Notes under the pieces: model-generated | Seen by the model: the letters and a program-made list of their open reading frames with translations, nothing else | What the model was told of the DNA's origin: nothing | The model's database searches: none | Shown here: positions 1-6,095 of the stretch, piece by piece | Numbering within the stretch: the first letter of the stretch is position 1 | How the letters are laid out: the number at the start of each line of letters is the position of its first letter | Translations under genes and position numbers: made by a program | Source of the DNA: Acetobacteraceae bacterium | Lineage (GTDB): Bacteria > Pseudomonadota > Alphaproteobacteria > Acetobacterales > Acetobacteraceae | DNA: 8,837 nt | Direction: 5' to 3' | Assembly: GCA_003164305.1 (NCBI GenBank) | Contig: PLSZ01000458.1 | Coordinates: 5,259 to 14,095 of the forward strand

Positions 1-341
1 GTGGTCGTGCCTTTGCGCGTCAACCGCAACAATCGCCCGCGCCCATCGCTCGGGTCCGGGCTCTGCCGCAGCAAACCTTTCGCGACCAGGCTCTGCGCGG
101 CCCGGCTGACCTTGACCTTATCCATCCCGGCATGCAGTCCCACCGCGGTTGGCGACAGCGTACCGTGTTCCGCGACAACGGCGAGCGTACGCCATTCCGG
201 GATTGTCAGGTTGAACGATCCCTCATAATTATCGGCGAAGATGCGAGCGAGTGACTCAGTTACAACCGCTAGTCTGTATGGTAGAAAGTCGGCAAGGTTA
301 AATTCCGCCGCACGGACGGAGTGCGTCTTGACTGGTGGCAT
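1..341 (-). CDS. MarR-family transcriptional regulator (3' end cut by window edge)
   Basis: This is a probable DNA-binding repressor or activator of the divergent homogentisate operon. The open frame reads leftward from an ATG at 341 through the window edge, giving 113 visible residues with no stop. The start is supported by GGAGAGGGG on the minus strand (plus positions 348-356), six bases before the ATG. Residues 13-45 form the N-terminal dimerisation helix region. Residues about 47-90 are the winged helix-turn-helix, with a recognition helix around DKVKVSRAAQSL (74-85). The wing at about 92-110 contains the typical DPSDGRGR...LRLTRKG pattern of MarR proteins. The C-terminal dimerisation helices are missing from the window. 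Base composition is mixed, with a segment near 241-300 at about 48% G+C, lower than the downstream operon. MarR regulators often bind a phenolic ligand and control the adjacent catabolic genes; that role here is inferred from position only. Confidence 0.85.
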   Translation of the reverse strand, partial: MPPVKTHSVRAAEFNLADFLPYRLAVVTESLARIFADNYEGSFNLTIPEWRTLAVVAEHGTLSPTAVGLHAGMDKVKVSRAAQSLVAKGLLRQSPDPSDGRGRLLRLTRKGTT

Positions 342-418
342 GAAGAACCCCTCTCCCGGGCGAGGCATTCGTATAATATCGTTAATGTGGAAATCAAGCG
401 GCAAACGGGAGATCCGTC
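342..418. promoter_or_regulatory. Divergent promoter/operator region between the MarR gene and hmgA
   Basis: This 77-bp gap separates two divergent start codons and is the AT-richest non-coding stretch of the locus. On the plus strand a perfect TATAAT lies at 372-377, about 42 bases before the hmgA start, but I see no good -35 box at the usual distance. On the minus strand TTGATT (plus 397-392) lies 16 bases from TATACG (plus 375-370), a fair sigma70-type promoter for the regulator. The two candidate -10 boxes overlap, so one regulator dimer bound here could control both directions. The core around 366-386 shows only short symmetric elements (CG...CG flanking TATAATAT), so no operator can be called firmly. 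The hmgA ribosome binding site GGGAG is at 407-411. Confidence 0.5.
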
Positions 419-1711
419 ATGACACCTGAAACACCTGTGTATTTATCGGGGTTCGGCAACGAAAACGCCACGGAAGCCCTGCCGGGCGCGCTTCCCACCG
501 GGCAGAATTCCCCGCAAAAACCAGCGCTTGGGCTGTACGCCGAGCAAGTGTCCGGCACGCCGTTTACGGTCCCAAGAAGAGAGTCAAGACGATCCTGGTT
601 GTATCGTATCCGTCCTTCCGCGGCGCATCCGCGATACAAAAGAATTGAATCAGATTTTTTATGCGGCGCGACATCTGACCCGACACCCAATCGCCTGCGC
701 TGGAATCCCTTGCCGAAACCTGGCTCCGCGACAGATATGATCGACGGATTGGTGACGATGTTGTCAGGCTCTGAGACGACAGCGACGAATGGCGTCACGA
801 TCCATCACTATTACGCGACCCAGGACATGCGACGGATCTTCTGCGACGCCGACGGCGAGTTGCTTTTCGTTCCACAACTCGGCCGCCTCTCCATCGACAC
901 CGAACTCGGCCGGCTGAGCATCGCGCCCAAAGAGATCGCCGTCATCCCACGCGGCATCCGCTTCCGCGTCGCTCTGCCGGATGGCGAAGCCCGAGGCTAC
1001 GTCTGCGAAAATCACGGCGCGATGTTTCGCCTGCCTGACCTTGGACCGATCGGCGCCAACGGTCTGGCCAATCCGCGCGACTTCCTGACGCCCGTCGCAT
1101 GGTATGAAGATCGCGACGAAAAGACGGAGATCGTGCAGAAATTCATGGGGCATTTGTGGGCCACGACACTCGATCACTCGCCGCTCGACGTGGTCGCGTG
1201 GCACGGCAACCTGGCACCCTATCAATACGACCTGACGCGATTTAACACGCTCGGCACCGTCAGTTACGACCACCCCGATCCGTCGATCTTCACCGTCCTG
1301 ACCTCGCCCACGCCCACGCCAGGCGTCGCCAACATCGATTTCATTTGTATCGCCGACCGTTGGATGGTGGCCGAGCATACGTTCCGTCCACCCTGGTTCC
1401 ACCGCAACGTGATGAACGAATGCATGGGCCTGATCGAGGGCGCTTACGACGCGAAACAAGGCGGGTTCGAACCTGGCGGCATGTCCTTGCACGGCATGAT
1501 GGCGGCGCACGGACCCGACCGCCCGAGCACCGAGCGCGCTATGCATGACGAGCTACAACCCCGGAAAGTCGCCGGCTCCATGGCCATCATGTTCGAAACC
1601 CAGCAGGTCCTGCTGCCCACGCGTCACGCGCTGGCCAGCCCTCAACTGCAACCGGACTACGATGCCGTGTGGAACGATCTGGGGAAAACTTTCACCGGAG
1701 CAACCCGATGA
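419..1711 (+). CDS. hmgA: Homogentisate 1,2-dioxygenase
   Basis: This cytosolic non-haem Fe(II) enzyme cleaves the homogentisate ring with O2 to give maleylacetoacetate, the committed step of tyrosine/phenylalanine breakdown. The protein is 430 residues, the usual length. It matches the family throughout: YLSGFGNE at 8-15, [18 protein letters not shown] at 205-222, DVVAWHGN at 257-264, [11 protein letters not shown] at 284-294 and FRPPWFHRN at 322-330. Using the human enzyme as a guide, the iron ligands are His328, Glu334 and His364 (human His335, Glu341, His371), and the active-site base is His285 (human His292); all are present with identical spacing. The ATG at 419 has GGGAG seven bases upstream. 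The stop overlaps the fahA start (ATGA), so translation is probably coupled. The first ~370 bases use more A/T-ending and rare codons (AGA, TTA) than the rest of the gene, but the protein reads intact there. Confidence 0.97.
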   Translation: MTPETPVYLSGFGNENATEALPGALPTGQNSPQKPALGLYAEQVSGTPFTVPRRESRRSWLYRIRPSAAHPRYKRIESDFLCGATSDPTPNRLRWNPLPKPGSATDMIDGLVTMLSGSETTATNGVTIHHYYATQDMRRIFCDADGELLFVPQLGRLSIDTELGRLSIAPKEIAVIPRGIRFRVALPDGEARGYVCENHGAMFRLPDLGPIGANGLANPRDFLTPVAWYEDRDEKTEIVQKFMGHLWATTLDHSPLDVVAWHGNLAPYQYDLTRFNTLGTVSYDHPDPSIFTVLTSPTPTPGVANIDFICIADRWMVAEHTFRPPWFHRNVMNECMGLIEGAYDAKQGGFEPGGMSLHGMMAAHGPDRPSTERAMHDELQPRKVAGSMAIMFETQQVLLPTRHALASPQLQPDYDAVWNDLGKTFTGATR

Positions 1712-3015
1712 TCGATGAGACGCACGACCCCGCGCGCGCCAGTTGGGTGGAGTCCGCGAGCGGTCACGCGACGTTCCCCATCCAAAACCTGCCGCATGGC
1801 GTTTTTAGTCCCGACGGAGGCACCCCACGCGGCGGCGTCGCCATCGGAGAGAAAATTTTCGACATCAGCGCCGCGTTGGAAGCCGGTTTGTTCTCGGGCG
1901 TCGCGTTGGAAGCCGCCCAATCGGCGAGTGGCAGAACGCTGAATGGCTGGTTGGAAATGGGGGCGGACGCGCGGCGCGCGTTACGGCGGCGGATCGGCGC
2001 GTTGCTCGACGCCGGGAATCGCGAGGCGCGCGATCCGCCAGTGCTGCGCGATGCCTCGCGCTGCGTCATGCACGTGCCGGCACGGATCGGCGACTTCACG
2101 GATTTCTACGCCGGGATTCACCATGCCCGCACCGCCGGCACGATCAGCCGTCCGGAAAATCCGTTGATGCCTAATTATAAATACGTCCCCGTCGCGTATC
2201 ACAGCCGCGCTTCCTCGGTGCGCGTTTCGGGCGGCACGGTCCGCCGGCCCAACGGCCAACGCAAGCCGCCCGACCAGGCCGCGCCCGATTTCGGTCCCTG
2301 CCGCAACCTCGATTATGAGCTTGAGCTTGGCGTTTGGATCGGACCCGGCAACGACCTCGGCACGCCGATCCCCATCGCGGACGCACCCAGCCACATCGCC
2401 GGTCTTTGCCTGCTGAACGATTGGTCCGCGCGCGACATCCAAAACTGGGAATCGCAGCCGCTGGGTCCCTTCCTCGCGAAAAGTCTTTCCACGTTCATTT
2501 CGCCCTGGATCGTCACCGCGGAGGCGCTCGAGCCCTTTCGCATCGCGCAACCGCCGCGGCCCGAGGGCGATCCGGCGCCGTTGCCTTACCTGAACGATCC
2601 CACCGATCAGGCCAGCGGCTGTTTCACCATCGACTTCGACGTTTCCTTGCTGACACCGGACATGCGCGCGGCCGGCCTGGCGCCGTTCGTGCTGTGCCGT
2701 TCGAAAGCCGCCGACCTTTACTGGACCGTCGCGCAGATGGTGGCGCACCACACCTCCAACGGCTGCGACCTGCGGCCCGGCGATCTGTTCGGCAGCGGCA
2801 CGATCTCCGGCACCGGCGCCGGCGCGTCCGGCTGCCTGCTGGAAATGACCCGCGGCGGACGCAATCCCTTCACGCTCCCCACCGGCGAAACACGCACCTA
2901 TCTCCAGGACGGCGACGAGGTGATCTTCACCGGCACGGCCCATGCCCCCGGCTGCGTTTCCATCGGCCTCGGCGAGTGCCGCGGCACGGTGACACAGGCC
3001 TTGCCGCTGTCCTGA
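1708..3015 (+). CDS. fahA: Fumarylacetoacetase
   Basis: The enzyme hydrolyses 4-fumarylacetoacetate to fumarate and acetoacetate, the last step of homogentisate degradation. I place the start at the ATG overlapping the hmgA stop, with GGAG at 1697-1700 seven bases upstream. An in-frame ATG at 1669 lies inside hmgA and would add 13 unsupported residues. The protein is 435 residues. The N-terminal domain carries [12 protein letters not shown] (about 23-34). The catalytic domain has [52 protein letters not shown] and SGTISGTG in family order. By alignment to mammalian FAH, the metal ligands are Asp132, Glu204, Glu206 and Asp238, the catalytic His is His139 and the conserved Lys is Lys258; all are present. 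It forms a functional pair with hmgA. The isomerase that links the two steps is not in this window and must be elsewhere or be bypassed. Confidence 0.97.
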   Translation: MIDETHDPARASWVESASGHATFPIQNLPHGVFSPDGGTPRGGVAIGEKIFDISAALEAGLFSGVALEAAQSASGRTLNGWLEMGADARRALRRRIGALLDAGNREARDPPVLRDASRCVMHVPARIGDFTDFYAGIHHARTAGTISRPENPLMPNYKYVPVAYHSRASSVRVSGGTVRRPNGQRKPPDQAAPDFGPCRNLDYELELGVWIGPGNDLGTPIPIADAPSHIAGLCLLNDWSARDIQNWESQPLGPFLAKSLSTFISPWIVTAEALEPFRIAQPPRPEGDPAPLPYLNDPTDQASGCFTIDFDVSLLTPDMRAAGLAPFVLCRSKAADLYWTVAQMVAHHTSNGCDLRPGDLFGSGTISGTGAGASGCLLEMTRGGRNPFTLPTGETRTYLQDGDEVIFTGTAHAPGCVSIGLGECRGTVTQALPLS

Positions 3016-3056
3016 CCGCGTCCCATCATGGCCCGGACAGCAGAGGGCCGGGAACG

Positions 3057-4289
3057 ATGGATCTCGTGGTACGCAACGCTCGCCTCGCCAGCGCACCCGA
3101 GGCACCGCCGGTCGATATCGGCGTCACCAATGGCACGATCGTCGCCGTGCAACCGGCCCTGAGCGTCGAGGCTCCGTCGTATGACGCCAAAGGCCACCTC
3201 GTCTGCGCCGGCCTTGTGGAAACCCACATCCACCTGGAAAAATCCCGCATCATCGATCGCGTCGCGCCGGAGACCGGACGAGCGCCCATGGCCATGGAAC
3301 GCGTCGCCGCCGTCAAGCACAGCTTCACCGTCGAGGACGCCTATCGCCGCGCGGCTCAAACCCTGGAAGGCTGCATTAAATTCGGCGCCACGCGGATGCG
3401 CCCGCACGTCGAACTCGACGGCGGCGTCGAACTCCGCACCTTCGAGGCCGTCTCCGCCCTCAAACGCGACTACGCCTGGGCTATCGATCTTGAACTCTGC
3501 GTATTCCCGCAGGAGGGACTGACCAACAATCCCCGCGCCGACGCGCTGCTGGTGCAGGCGTTGAACCAGGGCGCCCGCGTGATCGGCGCCGCGCCCAACT
3601 TCGATCCGGATCACGCCGGGCAAATCCATCGCGTGTTCGATCTCGCGCGAGAATACGACGTCGACATCGACATGCATCTCGATTCCGGCAACACGCCCGA
3701 CGACATGGACATCGAACTGGTCTGCCAACTGACCGAGAAATACAAGCTCGGCGGCCGCGTCGCGATCGGCCACGGCTGCAAGTACTCGACGATGAAGGTG
3801 GACGCGTTCCATACGCTGGCGAAACGCATCGCCGACGCCGGAGTCGCGGTGACGTCGCTGCCGGCCACCGACCTGTTCATGCAAGGCCGCGATCAGACCG
3901 AGAACGTCCGCCGCGGCGTCGTCGATGTGAACGACCTGGTGGAGCACGGCGTCAACTGTTCGATCTCCACCAACAACATCCTCAACCCGTTCACCCCGAT
4001 GGGCGATTGCGCGCTGATCCGCATGGCCAACCTGCAGGCGATGGTTTGCCAGATCAGCCATCCGCGCCGGCTGCGCGAATTGTTCGCCATGACGACGGAA
4101 CGCTCGGCCCGCCTGATGAACCTGAAGGACTATGGCATCGCCGTCGGCAATCCCGCCGACATCGTGATGTTCGACGCCCTGACCCCCGAGCAGGCGGTGG
4201 CCGAGAACGCGCCGCCTCTGGTTGTCTACAAGCGCGGCGTGCGCACCGTGACTCGTCCGCGCGCCGAACTACATCGTCCCGGAACGTAA
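3057..4289 (+). CDS. Cytosine-deaminase-like metal-dependent amidohydrolase, substrate unknown
   Basis: This is a 410-residue amidohydrolase-superfamily protein closest in layout to E. coli cytosine deaminase (CodA). The N-terminal beta-sandwich part is at about 1-50, followed by the TIM-barrel with HIHLEKS (His57, His59), RPHVEL (His117), FPQEG (150-154), DMHLDS (His207) and GHGCKYS (His239). The C-terminal sandwich begins near LKDYGIAVGNPADIV. The pattern differs from true cytosine deaminases: where CodA has the metal-binding Asp in GHDD, this protein has STNN (Asn306), and the CodA catalytic Glu after the third metal His is Ser210. Cytosine deamination is therefore unlikely; hydrolysis of another C-N bond, or a ring amide, is a guess. 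The only initiator in this frame is the ATG at 3057, with AGAGGG nine bases upstream; the open frame before it runs inside fahA and is not protein-like. It lies 41 bp after fahA, probably in the same operon. Confidence 0.85.
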   Translation: MDLVVRNARLASAPEAPPVDIGVTNGTIVAVQPALSVEAPSYDAKGHLVCAGLVETHIHLEKSRIIDRVAPETGRAPMAMERVAAVKHSFTVEDAYRRAAQTLEGCIKFGATRMRPHVELDGGVELRTFEAVSALKRDYAWAIDLELCVFPQEGLTNNPRADALLVQALNQGARVIGAAPNFDPDHAGQIHRVFDLAREYDVDIDMHLDSGNTPDDMDIELVCQLTEKYKLGGRVAIGHGCKYSTMKVDAFHTLAKRIADAGVAVTSLPATDLFMQGRDQTENVRRGVVDVNDLVEHGVNCSISTNNILNPFTPMGDCALIRMANLQAMVCQISHPRRLRELFAMTTERSARLMNLKDYGIAVGNPADIVMFDALTPEQAVAENAPPLVVYKRGVRTVTRPRAELHRPGT

Positions 4290-4305
4290 TCAAAAGGAAA
4301 CGACC

Positions 4306-5403
4306 ATGAAAATATCAGGCTTCGAGGCGATCACGCTCGCCATCCCCGAAGACGATCCTTTGGCCAACATGCCGGAGGAAGCCGGTCGCAAACGTCCCGT
4401 CGTCGCATTGAAGTTGCGCACCGACAGCGGCATCGAAGGCATCGGCATCAGCTTCTATGGCGGCAAGATGACCGGCAGCCTGCGCAAAGCCGTCGATGAG
4501 CTCTCTGAACTCACCGTCGGCATGGATCCGCTGCGGATCGAGGCCATCACCGAGAAATTGCGCAAAGGCACCGGCGATGCCTGCGGGCCGGGCGGGATTT
4601 TCACCCTCGCCGCCTCGGCGATCGATATCGCGTTGTGGGACATCAAGGGCAAGGCGCTTGATCAGCCGCTGTGGAAGCTGCTGGGTGGTCATCGCGATCG
4701 CGTACCGACCTACGCGTCGGGTTCGCTGCGCCGCGGCCTGACCGACAGCCAGGCGCAGCGCGCCGCGCAAATCCTGGTGCAGAAGGGCTTCAAGGAGATG
4801 AAGACCCAGATGGCGCTGCCCGGAAATCCCACCCCGGCCGAGGAAGTCCGCCGCGTCCGCGTGGTGCGCGAAGCGATCGGCCCCGACATCAAACTGATGT
4901 GCGACATCAACCAGCGCTGGCGCCCCGAGCAGGCGATCGACATCGGCTCCCGCGTTGAGGATGTCGGCCTGTTCTGGCTGGAAGACGTCACGGCCGCCGA
5001 CGATTACCAGGGCCTCGCGCGGGTGACGGCGGCGTTGAAGACCCCGATCGCCGGCGGCGAATATGTATACGGCATCGCACCGTTCCGGCAGATGATCCAG
5101 AATCATTCGGTCGATATCGTGATGATCGACATCGTCCGCGCCGGCGGCGTGACGCAATGGATGAAGATCGCCGGCATGGCGGAGGCCTTCAACCTGCCCG
5201 TCGTCAGCCACGTGATGCCGGAGATCCTGTTGCATCTGGTCGCCGCGATCCCGAACGGCCTGACCGTCGAATACATGCCGTGGATGCTGGCGCTGTACGA
5301 AGAAACCCCGGCGATCGAGGACGGCATGCTTGTGCTGCCGGAAAAGCCCGGTCTGGGCCTGAAGTTCGACGAAAAGGCGCTGGCGTCGTTCAAGGTCGGG
5401 TAA
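4306..5403 (+). CDS. Mandelate racemase/muconate lactonizing enzyme-family protein (enolase superfamily)
   Basis: This 365-residue protein has the enolase-superfamily fold: an N-terminal capping domain (about 1-125) and a beta/alpha barrel. The Mg2+ ligands are Asp200 (MCDINQRW), Glu226 (LEDV) and Glu252 (GGEYVYG). A His-Asp dyad of the mandelate racemase subgroup is present as Asp275 (MIDIVRAGG) and His302 (SHVMPE), with Glu322 (VEYMPW) as the further acid. All six fall at a constant +5 offset from mandelate racemase numbering. The usual KxK motif at the end of the second strand is KxQ here (Lys166, Gln168), so the second-side base pair is incomplete and simple racemisation is doubtful. Abstraction of an alpha proton by His302 (dehydratase or epimerase chemistry) is the likeliest mode; the substrate is unknown. 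The start has AAGGA at 4294-4298, seven bases upstream, and follows the amidohydrolase by 16 bp, so it is probably the last gene of the operon. Confidence 0.88.
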   Translation: MKISGFEAITLAIPEDDPLANMPEEAGRKRPVVALKLRTDSGIEGIGISFYGGKMTGSLRKAVDELSELTVGMDPLRIEAITEKLRKGTGDACGPGGIFTLAASAIDIALWDIKGKALDQPLWKLLGGHRDRVPTYASGSLRRGLTDSQAQRAAQILVQKGFKEMKTQMALPGNPTPAEEVRRVRVVREAIGPDIKLMCDINQRWRPEQAIDIGSRVEDVGLFWLEDVTAADDYQGLARVTAALKTPIAGGEYVYGIAPFRQMIQNHSVDIVMIDIVRAGGVTQWMKIAGMAEAFNLPVVSHVMPEILLHLVAAIPNGLTVEYMPWMLALYEETPAIEDGMLVLPEKPGLGLKFDEKALASFKVG

Positions 5404-5406
5404 TCG

Positions 5407-5435
5407 TTGCCTTTGGTCCGGAGGATTGCTATCAA
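5407..5435 (+). promoter_or_regulatory. Possible sigma70-type promoter for the toxin-antitoxin pair
   Basis: TTGCCT at 5407-5412 and TATCAA at 5430-5435 are separated by 17 bases and each match four of six consensus positions. Transcription would begin near 5442, leaving a leader of about 24 bases before the antitoxin ATG. The -10 element sits inside the large palindrome, which would suit repression by the antitoxin. The match is weak and could be chance. Confidence 0.25.
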
Positions 5436-5458
5436 TATCAATAGCAATCCTCCGGACC
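5415..5458. repeat. Perfect 18-bp inverted repeat with 8-nt loop (candidate operator or terminator)
   Basis: The left arm GGTCCGGAGGATTGCTAT (5415-5432) is perfectly complementary to the right arm 5441-5458, with loop CAATATCA (5433-5440). The centre also contains a tandem direct repeat of ATCAAT (5431-5436 and 5437-5442). It begins 11 bases after the stop of the enolase-family gene and ends 7 bases before the antitoxin ATG. No T-run follows either arm, so it is not a standard intrinsic terminator. The left arm holds GGAGG and the right arm CCTCC, so in RNA the Shine-Dalgarno-like sequence would be sequestered. The position and symmetry suit an operator for a ribbon-helix-helix antitoxin, or a dual-purpose hairpin. 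Confidence 0.9.
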
Positions 5459-5465
5459 GTCCCTC

Positions 5466-5732
5466 ATGCCGACCGAACAACTTCTGCTGCGCTTGCCGGA
5501 GGACCTCGTCCGCCGCTTCCGCCGAGCCGTGCCCAGTCGGGAACGCAGCCAGTTTATCCAGCGTCTGCTGGAACAGGCGCTGACGACTGGCGACAGCGAC
5601 GACGATCCGCTTTATCAGGCCGCCCTGGAGGTTGAACGCGACACGACCCTCGCCGCCGAGATGGCTGACTGGGAAACCACGACGCTGCGAGACGGACTGA
5701 ACGAGGCGGATGGTCCCGCGCACCGCGCGTGA
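5466..5732 (+). CDS. Ribbon-helix-helix-type antitoxin of a MazF module
   Basis: This 88-residue protein is a probable antitoxin that neutralises the downstream MazF-family toxin and represses its own promoter. Residues 5-40 (a beta strand QLLLRLPEDL, then two helices through SQFIQRLLEQAL) resemble a ribbon-helix-helix DNA-binding domain. Residues about 42-80 are acidic with spaced hydrophobics (DDDPLYQAALEVE, MADWETT), typical of an unfolded toxin-wrapping tail. The ATG at 5466 is the only upstream initiator available, because a TAG at 5442-5444 closes the frame. There is no recognisable Shine-Dalgarno sequence before it; the bases just upstream are the right arm of the palindrome. The stop overlaps the toxin's GTG start (GTGA), which couples translation so that antitoxin is made first. 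The call rests on context plus the N-terminal pattern; the exact family is not certain. Confidence 0.8.
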   Translation: MPTEQLLLRLPEDLVRRFRRAVPSRERSQFIQRLLEQALTTGDSDDDPLYQAALEVERDTTLAAEMADWETTTLRDGLNEADGPAHRA

Positions 5733-6067
5733 GCGAAAGCGAGACACCGCGCCGGGGCTCGATCTGGTGGGTCGATCTGGACCCGACGCGCGGCGCCGAA
5801 ATACGTAAGCAAAGGCCAGCCGTGGTTTTAAGCGCCGACGGATTGAACCGTGCTCGGCGCACAGTCGTGGTGGTGCCGTTATCGACTGGTCCCGCGCCTC
5901 GCCCCCCCATCAATGTGGCCGTACCATCGGCCGGCGAGGGATCGGTCGCGGTGTGCGATCAACTCCGCGCGGTTGACCGGATACGATTACGGCGCCGATC
6001 GGGCATCCTGTCGCGCGCGGACCTCCGGACGGTCGAGGACGCCGTGCGCGCCGTACTGGTGCTGTAA
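5729..6067 (+). CDS. mazF: MazF/PemK-family mRNA interferase toxin
   Basis: This family cleaves mRNA at short sequence-specific sites, inhibiting translation when the antitoxin is lost. The protein is 112 residues, the normal length for the family. Its landmarks are RRGSIWWVDLDPTRGAEIRKQRPAVVL in pieces: Arg9-Gly10, the DPTRGAE loop at 18-24, KQRP with Arg29 (27-30), then VVVVPLST with Ser52/Thr53, followed by DQLRAVDRIRL and the C-terminal helix SRADLRTVEDAVRAVL. The Glu24, Arg29 and Ser52 positions correspond to residues important for catalysis or RNA binding in characterised MazF proteins. The start is the GTG overlapping the antitoxin stop. The next gene converges on it with a 28-bp gap, in which I see no terminator. 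The cleavage site cannot be predicted from sequence. The toxin appears intact. Confidence 0.93.
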   Translation: MSESETPRRGSIWWVDLDPTRGAEIRKQRPAVVLSADGLNRARRTVVVVPLSTGPAPRPPINVAVPSAGEGSVAVCDQLRAVDRIRLRRRSGILSRADLRTVEDAVRAVLVL

Positions 6068-6095
6068 CGAAGGCATCCGTCGCCCCTTAACATCC

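Noticed and set aside
1..228. Plus-strand open frame at the left edge
   Set aside because: It is the complement of the MarR winged-helix coding sequence and has no protein-like features of its own.
764..1546. Long antisense open frame opposite hmgA, with similar ones at 1981-3105, 2898-4061 and 4315-5235
   Set aside because: These are shadows of GC-rich coding sequence. They are His/Arg/Asp-rich, have no recognisable domains, and lie fully opposite genes with firm family matches.
1669..1707. Earlier ATG for fahA at 1669
   Set aside because: It would overlap hmgA by 43 bases and add residues not seen in the family. The ATG at 1708 has a well-spaced GGAG and the typical ATGA coupling.
3031..3049. 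Short GGCCC/GGGCC inverted repeat between fahA and the amidohydrolase gene as a terminator
   Set aside because: The stem is only 5 bp with a 9-nt loop, common by chance at this G+C. No T-run follows and the next gene starts within 8 bases.
2334..3056. N-terminal extension of the amidohydrolase frame back into fahA
   Set aside because: The extension is Arg/His-rich out-of-frame fahA sequence. The family homology begins at MDLVVRNARL, at the ATG 3057.
3057..4289. Annotation as cytosine deaminase (codA)
   Set aside because: The metal-binding Asp and the catalytic Glu of CodA are not conserved, and the neighbours are aromatic catabolism genes, not pyrimidine genes.
5415..5458. Standard intrinsic terminator for the catabolic operon
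   Set aside because: The stem is strong, but no T-run follows on either strand and the antitoxin ATG comes 7 bases later. It was kept as a repeat with open function.
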